A stretch of 60,003 nt of DNA, from contig JAITKM010000029.1 of assembly GCA_031278395.1 (NCBI GenBank), positions 1-60,003 of the forward strand. The letters run 5' to 3'. Numbering within the stretch: position 1 is the first letter of the stretch; each line of letters opens with the position of its first letter. Under the pieces are notes generated by a model. It was not told the origin of the DNA and searched no databases. It worked only from the letters and a program-made list of their open reading frames with translations. Of this stretch, positions 18,029 through 26,357 are shown one piece after another. The position numbers and the translations under genes were made by a program. Source of the DNA: Deltaproteobacteria bacterium (GTDB taxonomy: Bacteria > Bdellovibrionota_C > UBA2361 > SZUA-149 > JAITKM01).

Positions 18029-19528
18029 ATGGATAATATCTTAAAAAATAAATATATTTTTGTTTGTTGTTTGATACTGATACTTTTTATAGGCATTTTT
18101 GCCAGGAGTTGGAAACTAGGAGAGATTCCTTATGGAGTACATCAAGATGAAGTAAATCTGGCTTATGATGCTTATTCTTTACTCAAAATAGGAGTAGATA
18201 AAGAAGCTGTGTCATATCCAGTTCATTTAACCTCTTATTACTTAGGGCAAGGCGCCTTAATGGCATATTTATCAATGCCTTTTATTGCACTTTTGGGGTT
18301 AAATATATTTGCATTTAGACTGTTGCCATGTGTGTTGGCAATTATTGCCTTTTGCATGATGTGTTTTTTATTTAAAAAGACAATGTCTAATCGAGGAACG
18401 GTTATTGCGTGTTTAATTACGGCGCTGATTCCTTGGGGCATTGCTTATGCACGCTGGGCGTTGGAAAGCACTAGTTTGCCATCTTTGATTGTTATAGCTT
18501 TATTCTTTTTTTATTATTTTTTAGAAAAGCGAAATTCTATTTACCTTAGTTTAGGCTATTGCGTTTTGGCGTTAGCTTCATATTGTTACGGCAGTGGTTA
18601 TATTGTAATTCCGATAATTGGTTTCTTAATCACGGTTTATCTGCTTCTTAAACGAACAGTTAGTTTTGTCGGGCTTGGTAAAGTTTTGATAATTCCAGTC
18701 TTAATTGTGCTGCCCAATTTACTATTGGTTGTGATTCACTATTTTAAACTACCAAGTTTTTCTTTTCTATTTTTTACAATACCAGAGGTGCGAGGTTTGA
18801 CAACGCGTATTTCTTTAAATTTTCCTGATCTATATCACAAATATGTTTCTGCGTTTCGATTGCTGTATCACAACTTTGATTCAAAGTTTTATTATATTTC
18901 TTGCCCTTTATTGTTGTTAGGAATGTGCAGAGCTTTAAAGAGGCGTGAACCTTTAGATATTTTATTTTTTACAGTTGTTGTTGCAGCATTAATAATGTTT
19001 GCGTTTATTACCATACATGAGGTTAGAATTTTATATTTAATTCCGGCATTAGTTTATTTTATTAGTGTTGGTGCAGCTTATTTGGTTGATAAGTGGCAAT
19101 ATTTTTTGTTGATTCTGATTGGACTATATTTGTATTATTTTGCTTTATTTTTTAATAATTATTTTTTTAAATCCCCGGTTAGATTCACTATTGGGCTTGA
19201 TACAGCGGCTGGTAATGCTGAGAAATATTGCCCAAATAGAACAGTATTTTTTACAGATGAGGCGCCTATTCCAAGTGCAATAGTTTTATTTGGCAGTCGA
19301 ATGGATCCGGCTTTATTTCAGCGAACAAAAGAGAAAGTTCAACATGCGTTTTGGGGTGAGTATCGAAAGTTTGGAAGGTATGAAGTTTTTAATAAAAACA
19401 AACCAGAGATTGATTTAAAAGCTTGCTACATTTTACCCAAACACCGGCTTGATCTAGTCAAATACACACATGAAATTGTAAAAAATCCGCAAGACAACTT
19501 TTTCTTAGCAGTTGCCAGGAAGGATTAA
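18029..19528 (+). CDS. GT39/ArnT-like integral membrane glycosyltransferase
   Basis: The 499-residue protein has a dozen or so hydrophobic segments and the N-terminal extracytoplasmic loop with an acidic pair (GVHQDEVNLAYDAYSL), a hallmark of the GT-C fold enzymes (PMT, ArnT, PglB-like). Such enzymes transfer a sugar from a polyprenyl-phosphate donor outside the membrane. The acceptor is unknown; lipid A or protein are the usual targets. The C-terminal 120 residues form a soluble domain. It stands alone, with an AT-rich upstream region. Confidence 0.8.
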   Translation: MDNILKNKYIFVCCLILILFIGIFARSWKLGEIPYGVHQDEVNLAYDAYSLLKIGVDKEAVSYPVHLTSYYLGQGALMAYLSMPFIALLGLNIFAFRLLPCVLAIIAFCMMCFLFKKTMSNRGTVIACLITALIPWGIAYARWALESTSLPSLIVIALFFFYYFLEKRNSIYLSLGYCVLALASYCYGSGYIVIPIIGFLITVYLLLKRTVSFVGLGKVLIIPVLIVLPNLLLVVIHYFKLPSFSFLFFTIPEVRGLTTRISLNFPDLYHKYVSAFRLLYHNFDSKFYYISCPLLLLGMCRALKRREPLDILFFTVVVAALIMFAFITIHEVRILYLIPALVYFISVGAAYLVDKWQYFLLILIGLYLYYFALFFNNYFFKSPVRFTIGLDTAAGNAEKYCPNRTVFFTDEAPIPSAIVLFGSRMDPALFQRTKEKVQHAFWGEYRKFGRYEVFNKNKPEIDLKACYILPKHRLDLVKYTHEIVKNPQDNFFLAVARKD

Positions 19529-19561
19529 TTTTGTCATTTTATTCCCTATAGGCAAAGGGTA

Positions 19562-20596
19562 TTACTTTTGATTGACAACCCGTATAATTGGCGGCGGGTT
19601 ACTTTTAAACCCTACACCATTTTTTTTACTAATTGTGGCAGTAATGTTTTGCCCTAAATCAAAAGTTTGAGGGTGTGGCTTTGCTGCAAAAATAGCTTCA
19701 GCCAGAATATTATAGGCTTTATAACCTAGCTTTTGGGCATCTTCACCAATTTGGTTAGTTGCAATTTGACGTAGCAACCGCCACAAAACAGCTGACGAAA
19801 ATTTTGCCAAATCAGCAGATTTAAAATTGCCTGACTTGGTTTGTTTAGGCTCTAACGCGCTTAAAATATTCTGAACAGAAGTTTCAATAAAATTTTCATC
19901 AAGACTTAGTTTAGTCGCAATATCAGCTAAGGTTTGCACAATATTTTTGTTATAGTCTGTTTTAAGTTTGGCAATCAGATCATAACGAATTAAATTACGT
20001 GTTCGCTTCTGATCAAAATTAGTTTCATCTTGCACAAATTTTAAGCCACATTCTTGAAAAGCTTGGTTAATTAATTCCTTGTCGGCTTGCAAAAATGGAC
20101 GAATAATCTTGCGTTGCTCATCAATTTCACGAATACAACGTCCTTGAGTTAAAACTCTGCCACTTAATAATTTAAATAAAAACGTTTCTACTTGGTCCAG
20201 CTTGTGGTGCGCAGTAACAATAAAATTAGCTGAATTTTCTACTAAACAGCGATTGAGAAATGAGTAACGCACCTCGCGCGCCCAAGACTCAAGATTTTCA
20301 TTTTTGAGCTTAGTAGGAGCTTTATACAGAGCCAAGGGCAAATTAAGAGAGTCTGCAAACTCTTGCACAAATTCAGCGTCTCTTGTACTGCTTTTTCGTA
20401 GACCATGATCTATATGGCAAAGCGTAAGCTGCCAACCTAATTCAGTTTGCAAACTATGCAAAGTATGGGCAAGCATAACTGAATCAATACCACCAGAAAC
20501 AGCAACAATGAGGCGCGGTTTTAAAATTGCATGCTGTCTAAAAAAATTCGTAGTTAGTTCGCGCAGCTTATAAAAATTATTTGGATACTTTGACAT
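19562..20596 (-). CDS. tilS: tRNA(Ile)-lysidine synthase
   Basis: TilS attaches lysine to C34 of the AUA-reading tRNA-Ile, which is essential in most bacteria. The PP-loop is VAVSGGIDSVML near residue 35, followed by the conserved CHIDHGLR and AHHKLDQVETFLFKLLSGR. The C-terminal substrate-binding region is short, giving 344 residues in total. It is divergent from ftsH, the gene it commonly precedes in deltaproteobacteria, so the local order is inverted. Confidence 0.95.
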   Translation of the reverse strand: MSKYPNNFYKLRELTTNFFRQHAILKPRLIVAVSGGIDSVMLAHTLHSLQTELGWQLTLCHIDHGLRKSSTRDAEFVQEFADSLNLPLALYKAPTKLKNENLESWAREVRYSFLNRCLVENSANFIVTAHHKLDQVETFLFKLLSGRVLTQGRCIREIDEQRKIIRPFLQADKELINQAFQECGLKFVQDETNFDQKRTRNLIRYDLIAKLKTDYNKNIVQTLADIATKLSLDENFIETSVQNILSALEPKQTKSGNFKSADLAKFSSAVLWRLLRQIATNQIGEDAQKLGYKAYNILAEAIFAAKPHPQTFDLGQNITATISKKNGVGFKSNPPPIIRVVNQK

Positions 20597-20732
20597 AAAT
20601 AAATTGAGAAATTGTAATAACTATTTAGTAACCATAAAATCTATTCCCCAGCTGCCCTAAATATTAACGCGCGCATTATCGGGGGTTCTCCGAAGAACAA
20701 GGAAAACTCGTACGCCAGTAGGCCGCCCCAAT

Positions 20733-20813
20733 GAACCACAGAGGGCATAGAGAACACAAAGTTTTTTTTGATTATTATATTCCCCTCTGTGCTATCTGTG
20801 CCTTCTGTAGTTC
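20733..20813. repeat. Imperfect 29-bp inverted repeat with CACAGAG core
   Basis: The left arm 20733-20761 and the right arm 20785-20813 are complementary at roughly 23 of 29 positions, around an AT-rich loop. Both contain CACAGAG-type sequence like that around tRNA-Gly at 6896-7108. The repeat lies in the 425-base tilS/ftsH divergent region, which otherwise holds small palindromes such as GTTCTCCGAAGAAC near 20685 but no gene. Confidence 0.5.
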
Positions 20814-21021
20814 AATTTCTTAAAGGAGCGGCGTTTGTTTTTTTATACCTTACGCTTTTGGTTATGCCGCGCTATATGTTTTTATATAATAATTATAACC
20901 ACTTATTAAAAGTGACTAAAAAAACTCGCAATTATTAATTTTCTCTATTCACATTTTTACTTTTATAGGTAAATAGTCAGCCCGAAATTTGATAACTTTT
21001 AATATATTAGGAGACCTGAAC

Positions 21022-22830
21022 TTGAACCTGTCGTCAAAAAATTTAACAATGTGGCTAGTGGTTATATTTATGTTGTTCTTTCTTTATCGTGCTACAAATG
21101 TACAGCAAGAAAAGGAAAACGAGATCCTCTATTCAACATTTAAAAACTACCTTGAAAATGGCAAAGTCGCGGAAGTCAAAATTAAAGATAACGAAATTAG
21201 CGGCTCTTTTATTGAAGGAAAAGTTGAAGGCTTGCCTAATAATAAATTCAAAACTTACCTGCCAGCTAATGATACAAATTTAATCCCCGAACTAACTAAT
21301 GCCAAAGTTAAATTCAATGGCTCACCTAAAGAAACAGAATCTTGGCTTATGATTTTTGGTTCGCAACTTTTGCCAATCATTATTCTGATTGCTTTTTGGG
21401 TGTTTATTATGCGGCAAATGCACTCTGGCGGTGGTAAAGCGTTAAGCTTTGGTAAAAGCCGGGCTAAACTTATGGAAGAAGGCAATACCAAAGTAACTTT
21501 CAAAGATGTTGCGGGTATTGACGAGTCAAAAGAAGAACTTTCAGCGATAGTCCAGTTTCTAAAAGATCCTAAAAAATTTACCCGACTGGGCGGAAAAATT
21601 CCTAAAGGCGTTTTGCTAGTAGGTAGCCCCGGCACAGGTAAAACCTTACTGGCTAAAGCTATTGCTGGCGAGGCTGGCGTGCCATTTTTTAGTATCTCAG
21701 GTTCAGATTTTGTGGAAATGTTTGTCGGAGTTGGCGCCTCACGAGTGCGTGATTTATTTACCAAAGGTAAAAAAAACGCGCCGTGCATTATTTTTATCGA
21801 TGAAATTGATGCCGTCGGACGACATCGTGGTGCTGGACTTGGTGGCGGACATGATGAACGAGAACAAACCCTCAATCAGTTGTTGGTTGAAATGGACGGC
21901 TTTGAAACAAATGAAGGGGTAATTTTAATTGCTGCCACCAATCGCCCCGATGTGTTAGATCCAGCCTTATTAAGACCCGGACGGTTTGACAGAACTGTAG
22001 TAGTCGCGCTGCCAGACTTAAAAGGACGTCGCGAAATTTTGGACGTACATATTAAAAAAGTCCCACTTCACGAAGACGTTAACCTCGATGTAGTTGCTCG
22101 CGGCACACCTGGATTTTCTGGCGCTGATCTTGCAAATCTGGTTAATGAAGCTGCCCTGTATGCGGCTTTAAAAGATAAAGATCAGGTTGATATGTCGCAC
22201 TTCGAATATGCTAAAGATAAAATCATGATGGGCGTGGAAAGGAAAAGTTTAGTTTTGTCTGAAAATGATAAAGAAGTTATTGCTTACCACGAAGCCGGAC
22301 ACGCCTTAATTGCCCGATTAATCCCTGGTACTGACCCAGTGCATAAAGTTACTATTATTCCACGGGGTATGGCGCTAGGTTTGGTGCAACAGCTGCCAGA
22401 ACAAGATAAACATAATTACCAAAAGAAATATTGGCTGGATAAGATTTGTATTACTTTTGGTGGACGAGCTGCGGAGGAATTGATTTTTAGTGAAATCACA
22501 ACTGGAGCGGCTAGTGATATTTCAGCAATTACTGGTATTGCCAGACATATGGTTTGCGAATGGGGGATGAGTGAAAAGTTAGGACCAATTTTATATGGCG
22601 CTAAAGAAGGAGCTGTTTTCTTAGGTAAGGAGTTGACCCATGAAAAGAATTACTCAGAGCCGACAGCGAGCCTGATTGATGAAGAAGTGCGAAAAATTGT
22701 GGAAACACAGCTGACAAGAGCTAGAGAATTATTAGCGCAAAATCGAGATAAACTTGAAAAATTAGCCCAAGCCTTGTTGGAAGCTGAAACGTTGGATCTT
22801 GAACAGGTAGACAAAATAATTAATCAATAA
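21022..22830 (+). CDS. ftsH: ATP-dependent zinc metalloprotease FtsH
   Basis: FtsH is the membrane-anchored hexameric protease that degrades misfolded membrane proteins and regulators. Two membrane segments (near residues 8-24 and 105-125) flank a short periplasmic domain. The AAA domain has Walker A GSPGTGKT, Walker [12 protein letters not shown] and the second region of homology [18 protein letters not shown]. The zinc site is HEAGH. I place the start at TTG 21022, eight bases after AGGAG, giving 602 residues; a TTG at 20989 lacks such a site. The SPG in Walker A replaces the usual PPG. Confidence 0.97.
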   Translation: MNLSSKNLTMWLVVIFMLFFLYRATNVQQEKENEILYSTFKNYLENGKVAEVKIKDNEISGSFIEGKVEGLPNNKFKTYLPANDTNLIPELTNAKVKFNGSPKETESWLMIFGSQLLPIIILIAFWVFIMRQMHSGGGKALSFGKSRAKLMEEGNTKVTFKDVAGIDESKEELSAIVQFLKDPKKFTRLGGKIPKGVLLVGSPGTGKTLLAKAIAGEAGVPFFSISGSDFVEMFVGVGASRVRDLFTKGKKNAPCIIFIDEIDAVGRHRGAGLGGGHDEREQTLNQLLVEMDGFETNEGVILIAATNRPDVLDPALLRPGRFDRTVVVALPDLKGRREILDVHIKKVPLHEDVNLDVVARGTPGFSGADLANLVNEAALYAALKDKDQVDMSHFEYAKDKIMMGVERKSLVLSENDKEVIAYHEAGHALIARLIPGTDPVHKVTIIPRGMALGLVQQLPEQDKHNYQKKYWLDKICITFGGRAAEELIFSEITTGAASDISAITGIARHMVCEWGMSEKLGPILYGAKEGAVFLGKELTHEKNYSEPTASLIDEEVRKIVETQLTRARELLAQNRDKLEKLAQALLEAETLDLEQVDKIINQ

Positions 22831-22831
22831 G

Positions 22832-22935
22832 GGCGTTGTTGCATAAAAGATAAAAGCTCCCTTCCTAGATAGAAGTAGAGGAATTTTTTACGTAACAAAA
22901 AATGCGAGGTGATAGATACTTTATACAACAACGCC
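22832..22935. mobile_element. MITE-like 104-bp element with 8-bp target duplication
   Basis: The element begins GGCGTTGTTGCATAAA (22832-22847) and ends with the complement of GGCGTTGTTGTATAAA (22920-22935). TCAATAAG occurs directly on both sides (22824-22831 and 22936-22943), an exact 8-bp duplication. The left copy includes the ftsH stop codon. It has no coding capacity. The ends and the 8-bp duplication recall IS6-family elements, whose ends read like GG..CTGTTGCAAA, so it may be moved by such a transposase elsewhere in the genome. It separates ftsH from cdaA. Confidence 0.75.
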
Positions 22936-22961
22936 TCAATAAGGATACGAATATAAAATAT

Positions 22962-23819
22962 ATGTTTTTGCTAAACTGGAATCTCTGGGCCAATATAATT
23001 GATGTATTGGTGGTTTCAACCTTAATTTATTGGACGTTTATGTTAGTTAAGGGAACTAGGACCTTGTATGTGCTAATTGGCTTTATTATTATTTGCTTTA
23101 TTAACTATGTCTCTGGAGTTATTAATTTAATGACGGTTAATATCATTCTGGGGAATTTTTTAAGTTATTCTATCCTGATTGTGATTATCCTTTTTCAAGA
23201 AGATTTTAAAAAGGTCTTAGTTAAAATTGGATTATTGTCTGACTTATTTAATGAAAATGAAAGGAATACTAAGACCGCATCGAGTATGGAACGTGCAGTG
23301 CCTGAGATTGTTAAAGCCTTAGTTGATTTTTCTACTAAACATCGCGGGGCTTTAATAATTCTAGCTCGAAATGTTGGTTTAGACGAATATACCAACCATG
23401 CAGTCAAGTTAGATGCTGTTGTTTCAGAGCCTTTATTGCAGTCGATTTTTCATACTAGTTCGCCAATACATGATGGGGCAGTCGTAATTGATAAAGGGCG
23501 CATCTTTTGTGCTGGTGCAGTCTTGCCCCTAACTTTTAATCCTAATCTTGATAAAAGTTATGGGACACGACATCGCGCAGCTTTAGGAATTTCAGAATTA
23601 ACTGATGCTATCGTCTTAGTAGTTTCGGAAGAAACTGGGAAAATTAGTATTGTGCGGGGTGGACGTATTACGACTGATTTGGATGAAAGGACGCTGACTA
23701 ATTTTCTAATTCGATTGGTGGTCATTCAACAACCTTATTATAAAAAGATGCTTTCCAAGCCGATTGGCGTGTTGTTAAAGGAGCTTTGGAAGGCTAAAAT
23801 CAAAAAAGAAGTTAATTAA
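22962..23819 (+). CDS. cdaA: Diadenylate cyclase CdaA (DAC domain)
   Basis: The enzyme makes c-di-AMP from two ATP at the cytoplasmic membrane. Three hydrophobic segments in the first 85 residues precede the DAC domain, which carries both signature motifs: DGAVVI and GTRHRAALG. The start at ATG 22962 gives 285 residues. An earlier in-frame ATG at 22902 lies inside the MITE-like element and would add 20 residues of element sequence, so I reject it. cdaR and glmM follow as in Firmicutes and deltaproteobacteria. AAGGA lies 16 bases upstream, a little far. Confidence 0.95.
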   Translation: MFLLNWNLWANIIDVLVVSTLIYWTFMLVKGTRTLYVLIGFIIICFINYVSGVINLMTVNIILGNFLSYSILIVIILFQEDFKKVLVKIGLLSDLFNENERNTKTASSMERAVPEIVKALVDFSTKHRGALIILARNVGLDEYTNHAVKLDAVVSEPLLQSIFHTSSPIHDGAVVIDKGRIFCAGAVLPLTFNPNLDKSYGTRHRAALGISELTDAIVLVVSEETGKISIVRGGRITTDLDERTLTNFLIRLVVIQQPYYKKMLSKPIGVLLKELWKAKIKKEVN

Positions 23820-23821
23820 TA

Positions 23822-23850
23822 GGAATTTTATTTTTTTAGGCAACAACGCC
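23822..23850. repeat. Solo element end related to the MITE termini
   Basis: Read on the minus strand from 23850, the sequence starts GGCGTTGTTGC and stays similar to the left end of the MITE at 22832 for about 29 bases (roughly 22-24 matches). It starts two bases after the cdaA stop. With the MITE, cdaA is therefore bracketed by related inverted ends. No target duplication fits an element spanning 22832-23850. Confidence 0.45.
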
Positions 23851-23886
23851 AGTAGTCAACTATGTTTGGATTATTTTGATATTTCA

Positions 23887-24840
23887 ATGTTTAAAAATTT
23901 TTTTACAAAAAACTTAAGTTATAAAATAGCCGCTGTTATTTTGGCTATTTTATTAAAGCTTTATTTTGTTAGCCCTAGAAATCAAATTACGGATACGGTT
24001 AATGTCCAGATTTCTCTGATAGATATTCCAAGAACCATGGCGGTTGTCTCACCTCCATATATTCGGAATCTTACTACTAAACTGACAGTCAATGGTCCTA
24101 AATCTATAGTTGAACAGTATAAAAATAATCCTAAAGAAATTAAAATTCCGCTCATGCATCTTAGCCAAAAGCAACTGCTTGATAAACCAATTACTGAAAG
24201 AGTGAATCTGAGAGATTTTATAAATGTTCCTAATGGAATTGAAGTTGATGAATTAGAGCCAAGACAACTAGATATTGTTTTGGACAGAAGTTTAAAAAAG
24301 AATGTGCTGGTTGATGTGAAGAGTAATATTATAGGTGAGCTATCAGAAGGCTATGAATTAAAAAGTATTACTGCGACACCGTCATTTATCACAATTACTG
24401 GACCAACGGCTGAGTTGAATAAAATTGAGAGCTTGAATATCCAAAAAATTGATATTTCACGCTATACAGAGTCAAAAGAAGAGTATGCGGATTTGGAAAC
24501 AGTGAATGATTCAATCAGCTACGATATTTGGAGAGTTCGAGTTAATATTGAAATAGTGCAAAAAACAAAAGACAAGTTGTTTGTCAATGTTCCTATTTAT
24601 AGCGTAGTGGATGAGGAGGATGAGACTGAAATAATTATTGCCCCAAGTTTTGTGAGAGCTAAATTAAAAATTAGAGAAAAGGATCTTGAGCAGATTAAAA
24701 TAGAGGATATTAAATTAATTGTAGATACTAGATTACTCCCGCCAGGTGAACATTTTGTCGAGCCAAAGTTGGAAAATGTAGATGAACGGTTCTCATTGAT
24801 ATGGACCATGCCGAGGACGGTATCAGTAAAGATAAAATAA
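23887..24840 (+). CDS. cdaR: YbbR-domain regulator of c-di-AMP synthesis (CdaR-like)
   Basis: An N-terminal membrane anchor (IAAVILAILLKLYF) is followed by tandem YbbR beta domains outside the membrane, ending near residue 317. CdaR binds CdaA and tunes its activity in Firmicutes. The start at ATG 23887 gives the usual short cytoplasmic lead before the anchor; an in-frame TTG at 23866 would add seven residues. Neither start has a good ribosome-binding site. It sits between cdaA and glmM with the conserved order. Confidence 0.9.
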   Translation: MFKNFFTKNLSYKIAAVILAILLKLYFVSPRNQITDTVNVQISLIDIPRTMAVVSPPYIRNLTTKLTVNGPKSIVEQYKNNPKEIKIPLMHLSQKQLLDKPITERVNLRDFINVPNGIEVDELEPRQLDIVLDRSLKKNVLVDVKSNIIGELSEGYELKSITATPSFITITGPTAELNKIESLNIQKIDISRYTESKEEYADLETVNDSISYDIWRVRVNIEIVQKTKDKLFVNVPIYSVVDEEDETEIIIAPSFVRAKLKIREKDLEQIKIEDIKLIVDTRLLPPGEHFVEPKLENVDERFSLIWTMPRTVSVKIK

Positions 24841-24847
24841 AAAGATT

Positions 24848-26203
24848 ATGACAAGACTATTTGGGACAGATGGAGTGCGAGGCTTAGCCGGAGTAGCTCC
24901 AATGAATGTTGAAGTTGTATTAAAACTTGGCATGGCGCTAGCAGCTTATATTAAACAGACAGGTGTTAAACATAATAAAATTTTAATCGGTAAAGATACG
25001 CGCGTTTCTGGTTCTATGTTAGAAAATGCCTTATTAGCTGGCATCTGTTCTATGGGAGTTGATGTTTTGCTGGTCGGGTTGCTGCCTACGCCTGGCGTGG
25101 CTTTTATGACGAGAAGTATGTTAGCCGATGCTGGCGTAGTTATTACTGCTTCTCATAATTCTTACGAAGATAATGGAATCAAAATTTTTGGAGCTAATGG
25201 ATTTAAATTGCCGGATGCAGTGGAAGACGAGCTTGAAAGTTTGATGAAATCTGAACGCTTGGATTTGTTTCGGGCTAAGCCAGCCGAGATTGGCAGAGTC
25301 TTTAGGATTGATGATGCGGTTGGGCGTTATGCGGTGTTTTTAAAAAGCAGTCTGAAAAAAAACTATCCGCTTGAGGGGCTAAAAGTGATTTTGGATACGG
25401 CAAATGGTGCAGCCTATAAAGTTGCTCCGCTAGTTTTTAAAGAGTTGGGCGCTGAGCTAGTGGTGATTGGTGATAAACCAGATGGCAAGAATATTAATGC
25501 TGGTGTTGGAAGTTTATACCCAGAGAATGTAGCGCAGTTAGTTGTTCAACATCAGGCAGATATTGGAATTGCTCTTGATGGTGATGGGGATCGGTTAATT
25601 TTAGCTGACGAAAAAGGCAATATTGTTAAAGGGGATCATATCCTTGCGGTGCTAGCTTTGCATTTTAAAGAGGCTGGTAAGTTGCAAAACAATGGTCTAG
25701 TTGGAACTGTAATGAGTAATTTGGGGGTAGAGTTAGCGCTCCGTGAGCAGGGGATTAATTTTGTGCGCACTGCTGTCGGGGAAAGGTATGTGTTAGAGCA
25801 GATGTTAAAAGATGGTTACAATCTTGGTGGTGAGCCGTCGGGGCATTTTGTTGTGTTAGATTATAATACGGCAGGAGATGGTATACTTGCGGTCTTAATG
25901 TTTCTTTCAATTATGATTGAAACTGGTAAAAGCGTATCAGAGTTAGCTGGGTTGATTAAATCCTATCCGCAAATTTTACTTAATATTAAAGTTGCTCACA
26001 AGCCGCCTTTAGAGAGTTTGCCGAAATTGCAAGAAGTAATAAAAAAGTCAGAACAAATCCTTACAGATAGTGGACGGATTTTAGTGCGTTATTCTGGCAC
26101 TGAAAATAAAGTTCGGGTGATGGTCGAAGCTCAAGATGCTAAGTTGTGCGAAAGTGTAGCGCAGAACTTGGCTGAGATTATAAAAGTAGAGTTAGGAAAC
26201 TAA
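24848..26203 (+). CDS. glmM: Phosphoglucosamine mutase
   Basis: GlmM converts glucosamine-6-phosphate to glucosamine-1-phosphate for peptidoglycan and lipopolysaccharide. The active-site serine lies in TASHNSYEDNGIK, where the usual SHNPYxDNGIK proline is serine. The metal site is LDGDGDR, the sugar-binding loop is GEPSGH and the phosphate loop is RYSGTENKVRVM. The 451 residues match the family. The gene starts seven bases after cdaR. In other bacteria GlmM also binds CdaA and inhibits it, which fits this clustering. Confidence 0.97.
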   Translation: MTRLFGTDGVRGLAGVAPMNVEVVLKLGMALAAYIKQTGVKHNKILIGKDTRVSGSMLENALLAGICSMGVDVLLVGLLPTPGVAFMTRSMLADAGVVITASHNSYEDNGIKIFGANGFKLPDAVEDELESLMKSERLDLFRAKPAEIGRVFRIDDAVGRYAVFLKSSLKKNYPLEGLKVILDTANGAAYKVAPLVFKELGAELVVIGDKPDGKNINAGVGSLYPENVAQLVVQHQADIGIALDGDGDRLILADEKGNIVKGDHILAVLALHFKEAGKLQNNGLVGTVMSNLGVELALREQGINFVRTAVGERYVLEQMLKDGYNLGGEPSGHFVVLDYNTAGDGILAVLMFLSIMIETGKSVSELAGLIKSYPQILLNIKVAHKPPLESLPKLQEVIKKSEQILTDSGRILVRYSGTENKVRVMVEAQDAKLCESVAQNLAEIIKVELGN

Positions 26204-26232
26204 CATGGCGTTAGAACCTTTGTGGATAAAAT

Positions 26233-26313
26233 AAAATCTTGTATTTTTTCTTAAAAAGTCGTGGTAAAATCTTGCACTTTTTGCTAAAAAGTCGTGGTAA
26301 AATCTTGCACTTT
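26233..26313. repeat. 33-bp tandem repeat, about 2.5 copies
   Basis: Units at 26233-26265 and 26266-26298, plus the first 15 bases of a third at 26299-26313, share the core AAAATCTTGCACTTT and AAAAAGTCGTGGT. The array ends 44 bases before the ATPase gene at 26358 and after the glmM stop. It could be a binding array for a regulator, or the result of slippage. The rest of the 154-base gap has a small palindrome, ATAACATGTTAT. Confidence 0.8.
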
Positions 26314-26357
26314 ATATCTTGATTTATAACATGTTATAAATATTCAATAAATATTAT

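Noticed and set aside
22832-22935. Riboswitch or attenuator between ftsH and cdaA
   Set aside because: The long inverted arms with exact 8-bp flanking duplication are better explained by transposition; no known c-di-AMP riboswitch pattern was seen.
22902-22961. N-terminal extension of cdaA from ATG 22902
   Set aside because: These 20 codons largely fall within the MITE-like element; the membrane-domain start at 22962 fits the family.
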